Shown piece by piece: positions 47,118-59,300 of a stretch of 64,000 nucleotides of DNA (positions within the stretch are counted from its first letter, which is position 1; the number at the start of each line of letters is the position of its first letter). Source of the stretch: Leclercia adecarboxylata (lineage in GTDB: Bacteria > Pseudomonadota > Gammaproteobacteria > Enterobacterales > Enterobacteriaceae). Under the pieces are notes generated by a model, which saw nothing but the letters and a program-made list of their open reading frames with translations, made no database searches and was not told the DNA's origin. The position numbers and the translations under genes were made by a program. The DNA is taken from NCBI RefSeq assembly GCF_023639785.1, contig NZ_CP098325.1:3968001-4032000 (forward strand). Direction: 5' to 3'.

Positions 47118-49893
47118 TTTTTGATTGGGATAAAGGTCTTATAATGGTCTGGTGTATAAAACATTTCACCACCTTTTCCTACAACAATTCGCTGAGGCCC
47201 AGGCCCTGCGATACCATTAGTCGGATGCACATATTCAGTGTAATATCCAGCTGGTTTTTGTGGCAAATCACCCGAACGATTTTGAAAAACAGAACCATCG
47301 TTTCGGTGTGGGAAAGATCCACCTGATTCTATACGAGCTAAAGTTGGCCCAAGATCTATTTTTCCTTGAAATGTTTTGCCTGTTTTTTGATCAACAATCT
47401 TAACCCCGTCAATATACCGAGTTGCTTCCAGGGCCCCTTTACCAATTCCATTACCATTTCTAATCGGGACTGCGCCCATTCCAAGACCAGCAGTTCCGGG
47501 GATTGGTTTACCATCTTCGTCAAGCAGCGCTCCTGATTTAGTAATATCGAAGATTTTGGGGAGACGATTGCCGTGCTCCTTCTCTAGCTCCTCGTCATCA
47601 TGACCTGGACTAAGCGCATTATTCTCAGCCGCATTCTTCCCGGCCCCGGCCCCCGCTGCCGCACCCGCCGTGCTGTTTCCCGCCAGGCCGCCCGCCATCC
47701 CCGCTGAAATCGTCGCCAGGGCGCTGACCATCTGCTTCTGCTCCTCGCTCAGCTTGGACGGGTCTTTCACCTCCGGATACAGCATACCCGCGATGGCATT
47801 CGCCGCCAGCTCACCCGCTGCTCCGCCCGCAGCGCCTGCTGCCGCGCTGTTGCCCTGCAGGGCGGCCACCGCCCCGCCCAGAATGGCATGGGCAATGGCT
47901 TTGCCCGCGACGTCATCCTCACGGAGACCCGATTTATGGCCGATGACATATGCCAGCTCCGGGGCCGCCGCACCTGCCAGCGCCCCGGCCATATTCCCGC
48001 CTGCCAGCCCCGACAGTGCCGCCGTCGCCGCCTGGATACCCCGCTGGACTGGGCTGCCGGTGCCGTACTGCGCCATCGCGTTCCCGTAGGCCCGCTCTGC
48101 CACGGCTTTATCCGTCACCGGTTTCCCTTCCCGGGTCAGCTGCCGGCGGGCTTCATCCAGCGCCTGCGGGTCTTTGGCCGCGGCCCGTCCGGCCAGCTCC
48201 CCCTGCGTCCTGGCAATGTCCATGGCCTGACCGGCAATCTCGCCGATAAGGCCCACCATCTGCAGCCGCTTCTGCTCCTTCTCCTTGTCGAAGATGGGGC
48301 TGATGCTGCCGTTCGCATGCTCCGTGTCCCGGCTCAGGGCCGCCACGTCCTGTTGCTGACTCGCCTGGTCGCGGACGGTGAGGGTCCCCTCGCTCACCGC
48401 CGCCCGGGTGGTGCCTTCCGCATGGCCGCTGCCGCCGCCCGCCACTATCATCCCGCCCGGCATATTGCCCTTGAACTGGTCGCCGCCGAAGCTGCCGCCG
48501 CCGCTCATGCTGATGCCGCTGTGGCTGACCTTATAGTCGGCTTCGTTATGGATATCCCTGAACCCAAGGGTGCCCGTATCCAGACGGTTTTTAGCCGCCT
48601 CCGCCGTGGAGGCTATCGCGGCCCCGTCCAGCTGCGTGTGGCGGCCCACCGTGATGTCGAAACCGCCGTCACCGGCATACAGCCCGGTCTGCTCCTGCAC
48701 CGAGTCAAAGGTGCTGTTCATTCTGTCCTGGCTGGCGCTGATATAGGCCGAGCCGGTCATGCTGCCGAAGTTAAAGCTGCCCCCTGCCGCCACGCTGTTC
48801 TGCTTCGATTTATAATCGTTGCTGTCCTGCTGGCTGCGCATCCACAGGTCGCGCCCGATATCCGCCACGATGGCGTTACCGCTCACCTGGGCACCGTCCA
48901 GAATGACATCGCGTCCGCTGGTCACCGAGACCGTGCCGCCGCTGTCCAGCGTGGTCTCCGTCCAGGCGGTGCCGTTGCCCTTCTCCCTGCCGTTCGCCGT
49001 ATTCACGCTGGCGAAGACGCCGATACCGTAGCCGCTGGTCCCGCCGCCGACGCTGACCCCCACGCTACCGCCGCTGCTGCTGTTTTTCCCGGTCGTTTTT
49101 TCGGTATTCGCGGCGCCGCCCAGAACAATGTCACTGGCGGCGGCCAGGGCGGTATCCCCTCCGGCCTTCAGCTGGCTGCCGGCAATCAGGATATCGCCGC
49201 TGCGCTCACCCTGGCCCTGGCCCGTGGCGGTGAGCGCCAGGTTCCCGCCCGCACTCAGCGTGCTGCCTGCAACGGTATCGCTCTGCGCATGCTGCTCCGA
49301 TTTCGACTTCTGCGACGACAGGGACAGGCTGACCCCGAACCCGTTGTTCGGGTCCCCGTCAGACTTCGCCAGCGCCACACCCTGGTCAGCCTGCACGCCC
49401 GACAATGCCGCCTTCGTGGCCTTCAGGGCCGCCAGCCGGTCGTCGCTTTCCTTTGCCGCATCCCGCGCCGTGGTGACCGCGCTGTTCAGCGCGCTTCCCG
49501 CCGTGCCGGACAGGGCCACCGTCAGGCCGCTGCTCTTCTGCTCGTATTTTTCATCGCGGGTGCGTCTGTCGTGGCCCGGCTCAATCACCACGCTGTCGCC
49601 CCGAACCGCCATATCCTGCTGCGCGATGATATCCGCCCCGGCAATGCGCGCCTGCCTGCCCGCCGTGATGCTGACGTCCCCGCCCGTCGAGCCGACGGTG
49701 CTGAAGCTCCCGCTCTGGGTGGTGCCCTGCTCGCGCAGGTCGTGGGTGGATTTGCTGGTGCCAATGGTGAAACCGATGCCGCCGGTGCCCATCAGGCCGG
49801 ACTTCTTGGTCTCCTTAAAGCGCCAGGCGGTGTCGGTGTTGGTGGCCGCCACGATGTCGACGTTGTTCCCCGCAGACACCGCGACGTCGCCGT
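47114..49893 (-). CDS. Orphan cdiA 3' end, module 3: FHA-2/pretoxin region with RNase Sa/T1-like toxin tip (partial gene)
   Basis: From 49893 leftward the sequence copies the cdiA FHA-2 region. The first 490 bases match 52867-53359 almost base for base, starting at [19 protein letters not shown] 921-codon frame can start at Met 49879. It lacks signal, TPS and receptor-binding regions. The junction motif at 47618-47629 reads AENN. The tip matches guanyl-specific microbial ribonucleases of the RNase Sa type: [28 protein letters not shown] with catalytic-type Glu882, [10 protein letters not shown] with Arg897, and YTPDHYKTF with His912. It is followed by a barstar-family immunity gene. It is not exportable alone but could recombine into cdiA. 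Confidence 0.87.
49401..49893 (-). repeat. Near-identical copy of cdiA 52867-53359
   Basis: These 493 bases align without gaps to 52867-53359 (constant offset 3466). I noticed only a few differences, at the right edge (for example CCCC versus TCCC near 49870). Similarity stops at 49893, where a SymE-like tail begins. Such a block is ample for homologous exchange between the active cdiA and the orphan. Confidence 0.88.
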
Positions 49894-49894
49894 A

Positions 49895-49966
49895 TTCAGC
49901 ACCAACACACCGGTCATCGTCAGCGTGGAACAGGGAAGACTGGTGATCGAGCCGGTTAAGGGCTGA
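49895..49966 (+). pseudogene. SymE-like C-terminal fragment (second copy)
   Basis: The plus-strand frame [20 protein letters not shown], then VKG and stop, is the same tail as at 42424-42495 with three changed residues. Only 23 residues remain, fused directly to the edge of the orphan cdiA copy. It lies immediately before the hairpin that ends cdiI. Confidence 0.65.
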
Positions 49967-49979
49967 CGGGTAAAAAGAC

Positions 49980-50001
49980 GATCCCGGCGCGGTGGCCGGG
50001 A
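49980..50001 (-). terminator. Hairpin downstream of cdiI
   Basis: GATCCCGGC-GCGGTG-GCCGGGA hairpin on either strand, followed on the minus strand by GTCTTTTTACC. It lies 37 bases after the cdiI stop and is related to those at 42509 and 44901. Confidence 0.65.
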
Positions 50002-50037
50002 ATTAGTTTATTGAGGACCTGAATGTGAGAACTTCTG

Positions 50038-50328
50038 TTATTTCAAGACATAGTCAAATTTTTCATCCCAGTTAAATCTGAGATCCTGCTGCTTAGTTTT
50101 CTCAAAGATTTGAATAATTTTTTCAAAGTCCTCACCAAGGCATTTTCTAGATAATTCAGAGTCTAGCCAAATAATTTTGACTGGCCTTTCAACATCGGTA
50201 CTCAGACGATCCCATAACGCATCTAGATTTCGACCATAATAAGGCCCAAAAGCCAGTAGTTTAGACATAACAATATGAAAATCTGACATATTTTTTATAT
50301 TGACCCCATCTAAAATTATTTCACTCAT
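50038..50328 (-). CDS. cdiI: CdiI, barstar-family immunity protein
   Basis: CdiI protects the producer from the barnase-like CdiA tip. The 96-residue protein is a clear barstar relative: IILDGVNIKNMSDFHIVMSK, then YYGRNLDALWDRL (30-42), with Asp36 and Asp40 equivalent to the barstar aspartates that occupy the barnase active site, and a final beta strand. ATG 50328 is preferred to an in-frame GTG at 50340 because GGAAG then stands 7 bases upstream, inside the end of cdiA. It is AT-rich. It is followed by a hairpin. Confidence 0.9.
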   Translation of the reverse strand: MSEIILDGVNIKNMSDFHIVMSKLLAFGPYYGRNLDALWDRLSTDVERPVKIIWLDSELSRKCLGEDFEKIIQIFEKTKQQDLRFNWDEKFDYVLK

Positions 50329-50330
50329 AC

Positions 50331-53300
50331 TCACTTCCACTTACCTATTGAAGTTGCAGTCTCATAATGGTCTGTAGTGATATAAAGCAAACCATCGTCT
50401 GAATATAATAACCTTGTCCCCGGTTGGTTACCCCTTGACATGGTATTATTTAGTCCTATATCCGCTTCCCGCCACACTCTTCCTGGTGAAGAAGGTAATA
50501 TATTCGTTGAGTTTTCAAATATATCCCCACCAATCTGACCGCCTGGGGTTGTATTATTTAATGCTTTCCCTGGCTTCCAGCCATTAACCATAGCTTGCGT
50601 TTTATCGACATAATTCTGAGGTAACATCCCAGTATTACGTAAACTTTCCACAACCTCATTTGCCGCTTCAGTTGTTTTCAGGTCCATCTTCAACCCTGCA
50701 TAACTTGTTGCGTTATGGGCTGCATTATTCGCGGTCTTCGCAGCTGCAGCCTCTGCCGCAGTCTTACCAATACCTACCGCACCGCCAGCACCAACACCAC
50801 CCGGTACGATAGCTTCTGATACCTGTATCCCGGCGCTGTTCAGACACAGCACAACATTTCCCGCACAGGCCTGTATTGCAGCCTGAGCCGCTGCAGCTAT
50901 TTCCGGCGTTGCTGCTGCCAGTACTCCACCGCCAAGACCCGCCGGAAGTGCCACCATCAGCGCATCATTTATCGCCAGCCCTTTCTGGCAGGCGGTGCCG
51001 CCCGGATTGGTTGAACAGGAGGCTATATTCTTGCCATGCTCCTGCACGAACTTCGCCTGGGTATCTTCATTTCCGCCCAGAAGATTATTCTCAACCGCAT
51101 TCTTCCCGGCCCCGGCACCCGCTGCCGCACCCGCCGTGCTGTCACCCGCCAGGCCACCCGCCATTCCCGCCGAAATCGTGGCCAGGGCGCTGACCGTCTG
51201 CTTCTGCTCTTCACTCAGCTTCGACGGGTCTTTCACCTCCGGATAGAGCACGCCCGCGATGGCCTTCGCCGCCAGCTCACCCGCTGCTCCGCCCGCAGCG
51301 CCTGCTGCCGCGCTGTTGCCCTGCAGGGCGGCCACCGCCCCGCCCAGAATGGCGTGGGCAATGGCTTTGCCCGCGACGTCATCCTCACTGAGACCCGATT
51401 TATGGCCGATGACGTATGCCAGCTCCGGGGCCGCCGCGCCCGCCAGCGCCCCGGCCATATTCCCGCCTGCCAGCCCCTGCAGCGCCGCCGTCGCCGCCTG
51501 GATACCCCGCTGGATACTGCCGCCCGTGCCGTACTGCTCCATGGCCGTTTTGTATTCGGACGTCTCACGCAGCGCCTTCTGATAGTCAGCTTTATCCTTC
51601 TCTGTGGCTCCCGGTCCCGGCTCGTGTTTGCCCTCTTTCGCCAGCTTGTCCCGGGCCGCATTCAGGCCATTTATCTCCCCCCGGGTCCGGGCGATATCGG
51701 CCGCCTGCGCGCCAATTTCAAGTATCAGCTGTACTGCCTGCAGCCGCTTCTGCTCCTTCTCCTTGTCGAAGATCGGGCTGATGCTGCCGTTGGCGTGCTC
51801 TGTGTCCCGGCTCAGGGCCGTCACGTCCTGCTGCTGGCTGGCCTGGTCGCGGACGGTGAGGGTCCCCTCGCTCACCGCCGCCCGGGTGATGCCTTCCGCG
51901 TGCCCGCTGCTGCCCAGCCCGGCAATCAGGCCGTTCGCCATGTTCCCGGCAAACTGCTGCCCGATATTGCCCCCGGAGCTGATCCCCGCCCCCTGGTGTT
52001 CGGTCTTAAAGTCCGCCCGGTTGTGGATATCGCTGAAGCCCAGCGTGCCGGTATCGAGACGGTTTTTCTCCGCGTCCGCCGTCGAGGCAATCACCCCGCC
52101 GTCCAGCTGAGTGTGGTTCCCCACCGTCACGTCAAAGCCGCCTTTACCGGCGAAAATCCCGCTCTGCTCCTGCACCGAGTCGTAGTCGCTGGCGATTTTG
52201 TCCCGGCTGGCGCTGATGCTCCCCGAGAAACCGCCTGCCCCGAAGGTGTAGCCCACTCCGCCGCTGACGCTGCTCTGTCTGCTGTTGTAGTGGTCGCTGT
52301 CCCGGGTACTGGCGATGGTCAGGTCGCGCCCGATATCCGCCTTCACGGCTTCGCCGCTCACCTGCGCCCCGGCAAGCGTGGTATCGCGCCCGCTGTTAAT
52401 CGTGAGCTGACTGCCCGCATCCACCGTGGTCTCGTTCTGCCGGACGCCGTTGCCCTTCTCGTGCCCCTTGCTGCTGTTCGCGTTCGCCGAGATGCTGAGC
52501 CCCGTCCCGCCGGAGCCCGCCCCCAGCCCGACGCCCACGCTGCCGCCGCTGCTGCTGTTTTTTCCCGTCGTCTGCTGCGTGTCCTGCGAGGCTGACAGGC
52601 TGATGTCCCGCGCCGCATCAAGGGTCACGTCCTTACCGGCCTTAATCTTGCTGCCCGCCACCGTGATGTCGCGCCCGGTGGCCTTAATCGTGACGTTGCT
52701 GCCCGCGTTCAGGCTGCTGCCTGCTGCCGTCTCACTGGCGGTATGCGATGAGGATTTTGACGACTGCGACCCCAGCGAGGCGTTGATGCCAACCGTGTTG
52801 GTGTTACCGCTGTCAGAGGCACCCTTCGCCTGGCCCAGCGCCACTGCCTGGTCGGACTGCACCAGTGACAATGCCGCCTTCGTGGCCTTCAGGGCCGCCA
52901 GCCGGTCGTCGCTTTCCTTTGCCGCATCCCGCGCCGTGGTGACCGCGCTGTTCAGCGCGCTTCCCGCCGTGCCGGACAGGGCCACCGTCAGGCCGCTGCT
53001 CTTCTGCTCGTATTTTTCATCGCGGGTGCGTCTGTCGTGGCCCGGCTCAATCACCACGCTGTCGCCCCGAACCGCCATATCCTGCTGCGCGATGATATCC
53101 GCCCCGGCAATGCGCGCCTGCCTGCCCGCCGTGATGCTGACGTCCCCGCCCGTCGAGCCGACGGTGCTGAAGCTCCCGCTCTGGGTGGTGCCCTGCTCGC
53201 GCAGGTCGTGGGTGGATTTGCTGGTGCCAATGGTGAAACCGATGCCGCCGGTGCCCATCAGGCCGGACTTCTTGGTCTCCTTAAAGCGCCAGGCGGTGTC

Positions 53301-56300
53301 GGTGTTGGTGGCCGCCACGATGTCGACGTTGTTTCCCGCAGACAGCGCGACGTCGCCGTCGCCTGCCACCGCCGAGCCTTTTATCAGCAAATTGTTGCCC
53401 GCCTGCACCGTCACATTATCGCCGCTCAGCAGGGAACCTTTCTCCCGCGTCGCGCTGTCTTCCTGGATGGTGTGGGTGGTCTTTTTGCTCAGGAATCCGC
53501 TGCTGGTTTTGGTTTTTTCCCGGTAGCGGTAGTCGCTCTCGGTGGCCGTGGTCAGGTTGACATCCCGGCCCGCCGCCACGGCGATATCGCCCTGCGCCGT
53601 CACCTCTGCCGCCTGCGCGTTCATGTCGCGCCCGGCGATAATGAACGTATTGCCGCCGCTTGCGATCTCCGTGCCCTGCTGACGCACGGACTCATCGATA
53701 GCGGTTTTCTTTTTCGCTTTGCTGCGAACGCTTTCGGTGCTGGCCTCTGCCAGCAGGTTCACATCGCGACCGGCCTGGATCCCGACATCCCCTTCAGCGG
53801 CGATCCCTGCGGCGCGCGCGTTGAGATCGTTGCCGGCCAGCAGGGTAAGATCGCCCCCTGCCGTCAGCGTGCTGCGCTGTTGGGTAACGGAAGCCGTCTC
53901 CGTTGTCGCGTTTTTGCGCTCGTAACGGCTCTCGCTAATCTCATTGGCGGCGATATTGATATCGTTGCCCGCCGCCAGGCCGAGGCTGCCACCTGCCGCC
54001 ACATTGGCACCGGTGATGTTGATATCCTGCCCGGCACGCATCGTCAGCCTGTCCACTGCGGCAATGGAAGAGGTGACGCCGACATCCGTACCGCTTAAGC
54101 GCACGCGTCCCGCGTCCACACTCCACGTCTGCGTTTCGGTAATGTTGTTAATGCTGCCCGTGACGCTCTCCAGCCCTACCGTTTTACCGCTGATGGTGGA
54201 GCCGATGTTGTTGATATCACCCAGCGCGCTCAGATTGAGTCCGCCGCCCGCGCTGATGAGCCCGGCGTTAAGGTTATGGATGCTGTTGCTGCTGTCGATG
54301 GACAGCCCCGTCTGCGCCAGCAGCGAACTTCCGCTATTGGTGATGCTGCCGCCTGCCAGCTGTACGTTACGCCCGCTAATCACGCTGCCGTTCTGCACCG
54401 TGACGTCCTTCGGGGACAGATACACCTTCGGTATCATCACGGTCTGGCCGTTAACGGTGGCGGCCTCCCACCACAGAAGACTGTGGTCGAGGGTGGCTAT
54501 CTGGTCTGCCGTCAGCGCCACCCCGAACGTCAGCCCCAGCGAGGATTGTGCTTCGGCGGCTTTGTCCATCAGATAGCGCATCTGGTCAAGATCGGAGCCT
54601 AATCCGTTGATATAGCGGGTTCCGGTCTGGTTCAGTACGTAGTTACTGACGTACCGCGTATCAAAGGCGGCATCGCCCAGGAAGCGATAATTTTTCTCCG
54701 GATCCAGCCCCAGGCGGTCGAGCATGTACGCGGAACCCAGGAACTGATTGCTGTCGGTATACTGGCTGCCCGTTTCACGCGGCGCGGCGCCCGGACTCAT
54801 ACCAAGTAGCTTCCACAGGTCACCAAACAGGGAGGGGTCGAGCTGTCCCAGCCCGTCGAGTTTCGGATTGACGGTGATGAGATACGGACTGTCAGGATCG
54901 GTAGAGGTGACAAAGTAACCATTGTTGCCGGAAGGCAGGGGATAGTTGCCGTCGATGCCGCCAGGTGCCAGTCCAGTGCCGCCGCCGATAGTCTGGCTGG
55001 AAGTACTGTCTTTCCAGTCCGGAACGGTAATGGCCTGGGTTCCGGCGTCTGCAAGCGCCTGCTGGTTTGCGCCGCCGTCGAGGCTTTGCACAGAAGGCGT
55101 GTTGAGGTTCGGCTTTGTGATGATGTTGCTGATTTTTCCCGCGTTGGCGGTACTGTTGGTGTTGCTGATGTCGTTACTGAAGTTCGCTGAAACGTTACCG
55201 CCTGCCTGAATTACCGAGCGGTAAATTTCGCCGAGTTCTCTACTTGAGTCATGTCCTTTAAGCGTAAAAGCAATAGACGTGTCCTCAGGCATGGCATCCC
55301 GATAGTTGTTTCCATCTGTCGGATAACGTTCACCCGGCTCGACTGCATATCCATATCGACGTGAATCATACTGATAGACAAACCAGTCAGTGACCGTACC
55401 GGACTGCCAGCTCTGGTTGTTGAGCGTATTTCCTGTCAGGCTGACATCGCCATTTGCCAGAATATTGCTGGCAAAATTCTCCAGTGAACCGGCATTAATA
55501 GTCAGATTTTTGCCGGAGGCAATCCTTGATGCGCCGCCATTGCTGGTAACGTCAGTTCGCGTCTGGCTATTGATAAATTTCTGCTCTGCCGAATCGGCAT
55601 ACATCACGTAATAGAATTGATTCCAGTGGATAAAGCTACAGGACCCAAGACGATTACATGGACCAATTTGTCTTTCTTTCACCCGGCTGGTCATGCCGTA
55701 AGTACCGTCAGCAAGCTGACTGATATCAACTCTAATCGTCTCGTCACCCATGCCCGGAATACTTTGCGCACCGTCGATCTGAGTTGTTTTCGTCGTCAAC
55801 CCATCCCGCGTATTCAGCAAATGCCCGGTCTTAATGGTGATATCACCGTTCGCGGTTTCGATATTCCCCGATACGTTAACGATCTCTGTATTCGCCGCCT
55901 TGCTGGCATCCTTCTGCATCACCAGATCTTCGCCCGCCAGCATATCGCCCCGCAGGTTCTCGATACGACTGGCAAACAGCGACAGGTTATTTCCGGCGTA
56001 GAGCAGCGCGGTGTTGATCACCGACCCGGCGGCGGTAAGCACCATATTCCCGGCGGTGCCGGTAAAGCCGTCGAGCGTGATATCGCCCCGGCTGGAGAAG
56101 CTGACATCGCCGCCTGCCTGCAGCGAGCCGCTGCTGTTCATGGCGATCTGACTGCCGGAGAGCGAAGTTGTGCCTCGCCCTGCCGTGATTTGACCGTTAT
56201 TGGTCACCTTGCCAGCGGCGTTCAGCGTAATGCCGTTGCCCTGCAGGGTGCTCTGGTTGCTGATGTCGCCCTGGCTGGTAATGGTCAGCTGGTCGTTTGC

Positions 56301-59300
56301 TGCCACCACCCCCAGCGCTGTCCAGCTGTTCACCAGCTTAAGCGTCAGGTTGCCGAGCGCCACAATCTGGCCCACGCCGCTGAGGGAGGCCGCTTCGGCA
56401 AGCAGGTCGCCGCCGCTGAACAGGTCCCCGCTATCGTTGCTGATACTGTCACTGTTCAGCGTCAGGCTGCTGTTGCCAAGGAGGGTGCCGCTGTTGGTCA
56501 GCGTCTGCGCGTTCACCGTCAGCTGTGTCGCCTGCAAGGTGCCGCCGTTGGTCAGGCTGTTGCCGCTATAGGTGGCGCGTTGCGTCGCCATCATCGTGCC
56601 GCTGTTAGCGAGTTTCGCCACATTCATCAGCAGGTTCGTCGCCTGCAGCCAGCCCGCGCCGTTGTAATCCGCCGTGGAGAGCATCAGGTCGCTACCGGAG
56701 AGGATGTTGCCGTTATTCCGGATCTGTGTGATACCGCTAAGCGTGGTGTTTCCGTTCCCCTGGATCGTACCGGTATTGCTTATCACCGGGGCGGTCACGC
56801 TGAGTGCGTTCTGGCTGAGAAGGATGCCGTTGGTCTGGTTCGTCAGCGCATCCAGCAGCGTCAGCGTCAGGCCGCTATCGCCCTGTAAGCGTCCATCGTT
56901 GATCAGCGTCCGGGCCTCAAGCTGCGTATTATCCCCCTGCATCTGGCCGCTGTTGCGGATGTCGCCCGCCCGGACGGCCAGCCCCGCTCCGCTCAGCATT
57001 TTCCCTGCCTGCATCAGGTCGCCTTTCAGGTGCAGGTTAAGTCCGCTGACGCCGCCGATCTCCCCGCTGTTGCTGAGCGAGTCTCCGTCGATAGTGAGGT
57101 TTTTTGCGCTCACCAGCCCCTGGCTATCGAGGGCTTTTGCGGTAATTTGGGCACTGTTCAGGGCGGTAATTTTGCTGCCGGTGACGGCGGCCATGTCGCC
57201 GCTTAAGGTCAGCGCCAGATCCAGCGCACTCTGAATGGCGCCGCTGTTGGTAAGATGGGTGCCTGCCAGGGCGATATTCTGCCCCTGCAACCGGCCGCTA
57301 TTGGTGATGTCCCGGGCATTAACCCCCAGGGCCTGCTGGCTCAGCAGGTCGCCCCGGTTGTTCAGGTCAGAGGTCTCCAGCCCCAGGCCGTTCAGGCCGA
57401 TAACCGTTCCGGCATTATCGATGTTGTCGCGGGCGTTCAGGCTGAGGGTATTCCCCTGCAGCGTGGCCGTGTTGGTGAGCTGCACGCCTGTCAGGAGCAT
57501 GTCGCCCGTGGCGAGCAGATTCCCGTTGTTGGTCAGCTGCGGGATGCGGAACGTCAGGTTGCCCTGGCTCATCAGGTCGCCGTTGTTCAGCAGGGCGCCG
57601 GTTAAGCGGGTATCAAACTGGCCTGCCGCAAGCACGGAGCCATCATGCTGCCAGTCGCCGGCATCAACGCTGAGATTATGCCCCTGGGTGATGCCTGCGG
57701 TGGCGAGCTGCCCGGCTGCGATCGCCAGTGAGCCTGCGGTCAGCCAGCGTCCCGCCGCGCCCTGGGAAAGCGTATTTCCGGAAAGGGTCAGCGCATCGGT
57801 GCCCTGTAACAGCCCTTCCCCGCCGAGGACGGTGGCCGCAACGTCCAGCGCACCGTCACTGGCGATCAGGCCGTGGTTAGTGACAGTCGGGACGCTCAGG
57901 GCCAGATTCGCGGCGCTGTAAAGGGTGCCGCTGTGCCGGTTATCCAGCGCCCCGGTATTCAGCAGCAGTGACGCATCGCCCTGCAATAGTCCGGCGTTGG
58001 TAAGCGTCTGTGACTGGGTATTAAGCACTGAGGCGATGGCGACGCCGCTGTTTTCCAGCGTCGGCGCAGAAAGAGTCAGGGTGTTCGCGCTGCTTTTGCC
58101 GCTGTGGGATAACGTCTCGCTGGCATTGACGGTCAGGCCCTCTCTGGCGGCCTGCGTCCCCTTCAGATCCGCCTGTCTGGCGGTGATGCTCAGATTACGG
58201 CCCTGAATTTGCGAGGCCCCGGTAGTGGTAATCTGCTGTCCCGCCACGCTGAGATCGCCGGTGGCGTTTATCGCCCCGTTAAGCGTCTGGCTGGCGGCAT
58301 CGAGAGAGAGCGTATTCCCCGCCACCAGCTCGCCGTTATGCGTCAGGGTGCTGGCATTGAGCGACAGGTTTTGCCCCGTGGTCATGCGTCCATTGAGGGT
58401 AGCGCTGTCGCGGGCATTCAGGCTGATATGCCGGGCGGCATCCGTTTCGCTGCGGGCGTCCTGGCTGAGGTGTTGCGCCGTGAGGGAGACGTCCCGCCCG
58501 GCGGTCAGTTTTGCCTTACCGTGCGACAGCGTACCCTTCGCGTTGAGTACGAGGTCACGGTCGCTGTTCAGCGAGCCATCCTTCAGCGCCAGCTCGCTCT
58601 GGCTGTCGAGGGTGATGTCGCCCCCGGCTTTATGATCGCCGGTCAGGGCCATACTCTCGCCCTTCGCGGTAATGGCACCGCTGGCCAGGCTGTTATGCAG
58701 CGACAACTTTCCGCTGGCATCCAGCGAAATATCCCCCTCGCGGGCATTCAGATTGCCGAGGTTAACGCCCACCCCTTTTTCGCTGGAGACCAGGCGAATA
58801 CGGTTGGCGTACATCCCGCCCAGCGCCCCGGTGTCCACCGCCACTTTCGGCGCGGGGCCTTCGCCCGGCATGGCGCTGATGCTGCCGTCGGCCGCGACCC
58901 GGTTGGCTCCGGCTACCACCGTCAGGGATTTGGCGTGCAGCTGGGCGTTGATGTCGGTCGCGCGGGAGATGATCGACACCGCGTCGCTCTGACTTCCGTC
59001 CAGGCCCTGGCCTTCAATGAGAATGCTGCCCTTGCTGACCTCCAGCGCCTGCAGTTTGCCGCTGGCGTCGAGCACCGGTTTGCCGGTGGTCAGCGTTGCA
59101 TTAGGGGTATTGATAAATCCGCAGCCGTTACAGGTGATGCCGTAGGGGTTGGCGACCATCAGGTTGGCGGCTTTGCCCGCCACTTCGGTGTAACCCTGCA
59201 GCTGCGACCGGTTAGTGCCGGTGACTTCGTTGATAATGCCTGTCGCTTCCCTGCCCGCCGTCAGGTTGGGGTTGCCCTGAATCAGCCCGCCAAGCTGGGT

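Noticed and set aside
47888..49966. Long plus-strand open frame of 692 codons opposite the orphan cdiA copy (and similar frames at 51036-52595 and 58209-59519)
   Set aside because: They mirror GC-rich repetitive cdiA coding DNA, have no ribosome sites, show low-complexity Arg/Pro/Ala text and are best explained as antisense shadows. Only the last 23 codons (49895-49966) are separately supported as a SymE-like tail.
52400..59000. Dense periodic repeats that might suggest a CRISPR or other DNA repeat array
   Set aside because: The periodicity is at protein level (FHA-type ~20-residue beta-helix repeats) with diverged DNA, no constant repeat with unique spacers, and no cas genes.
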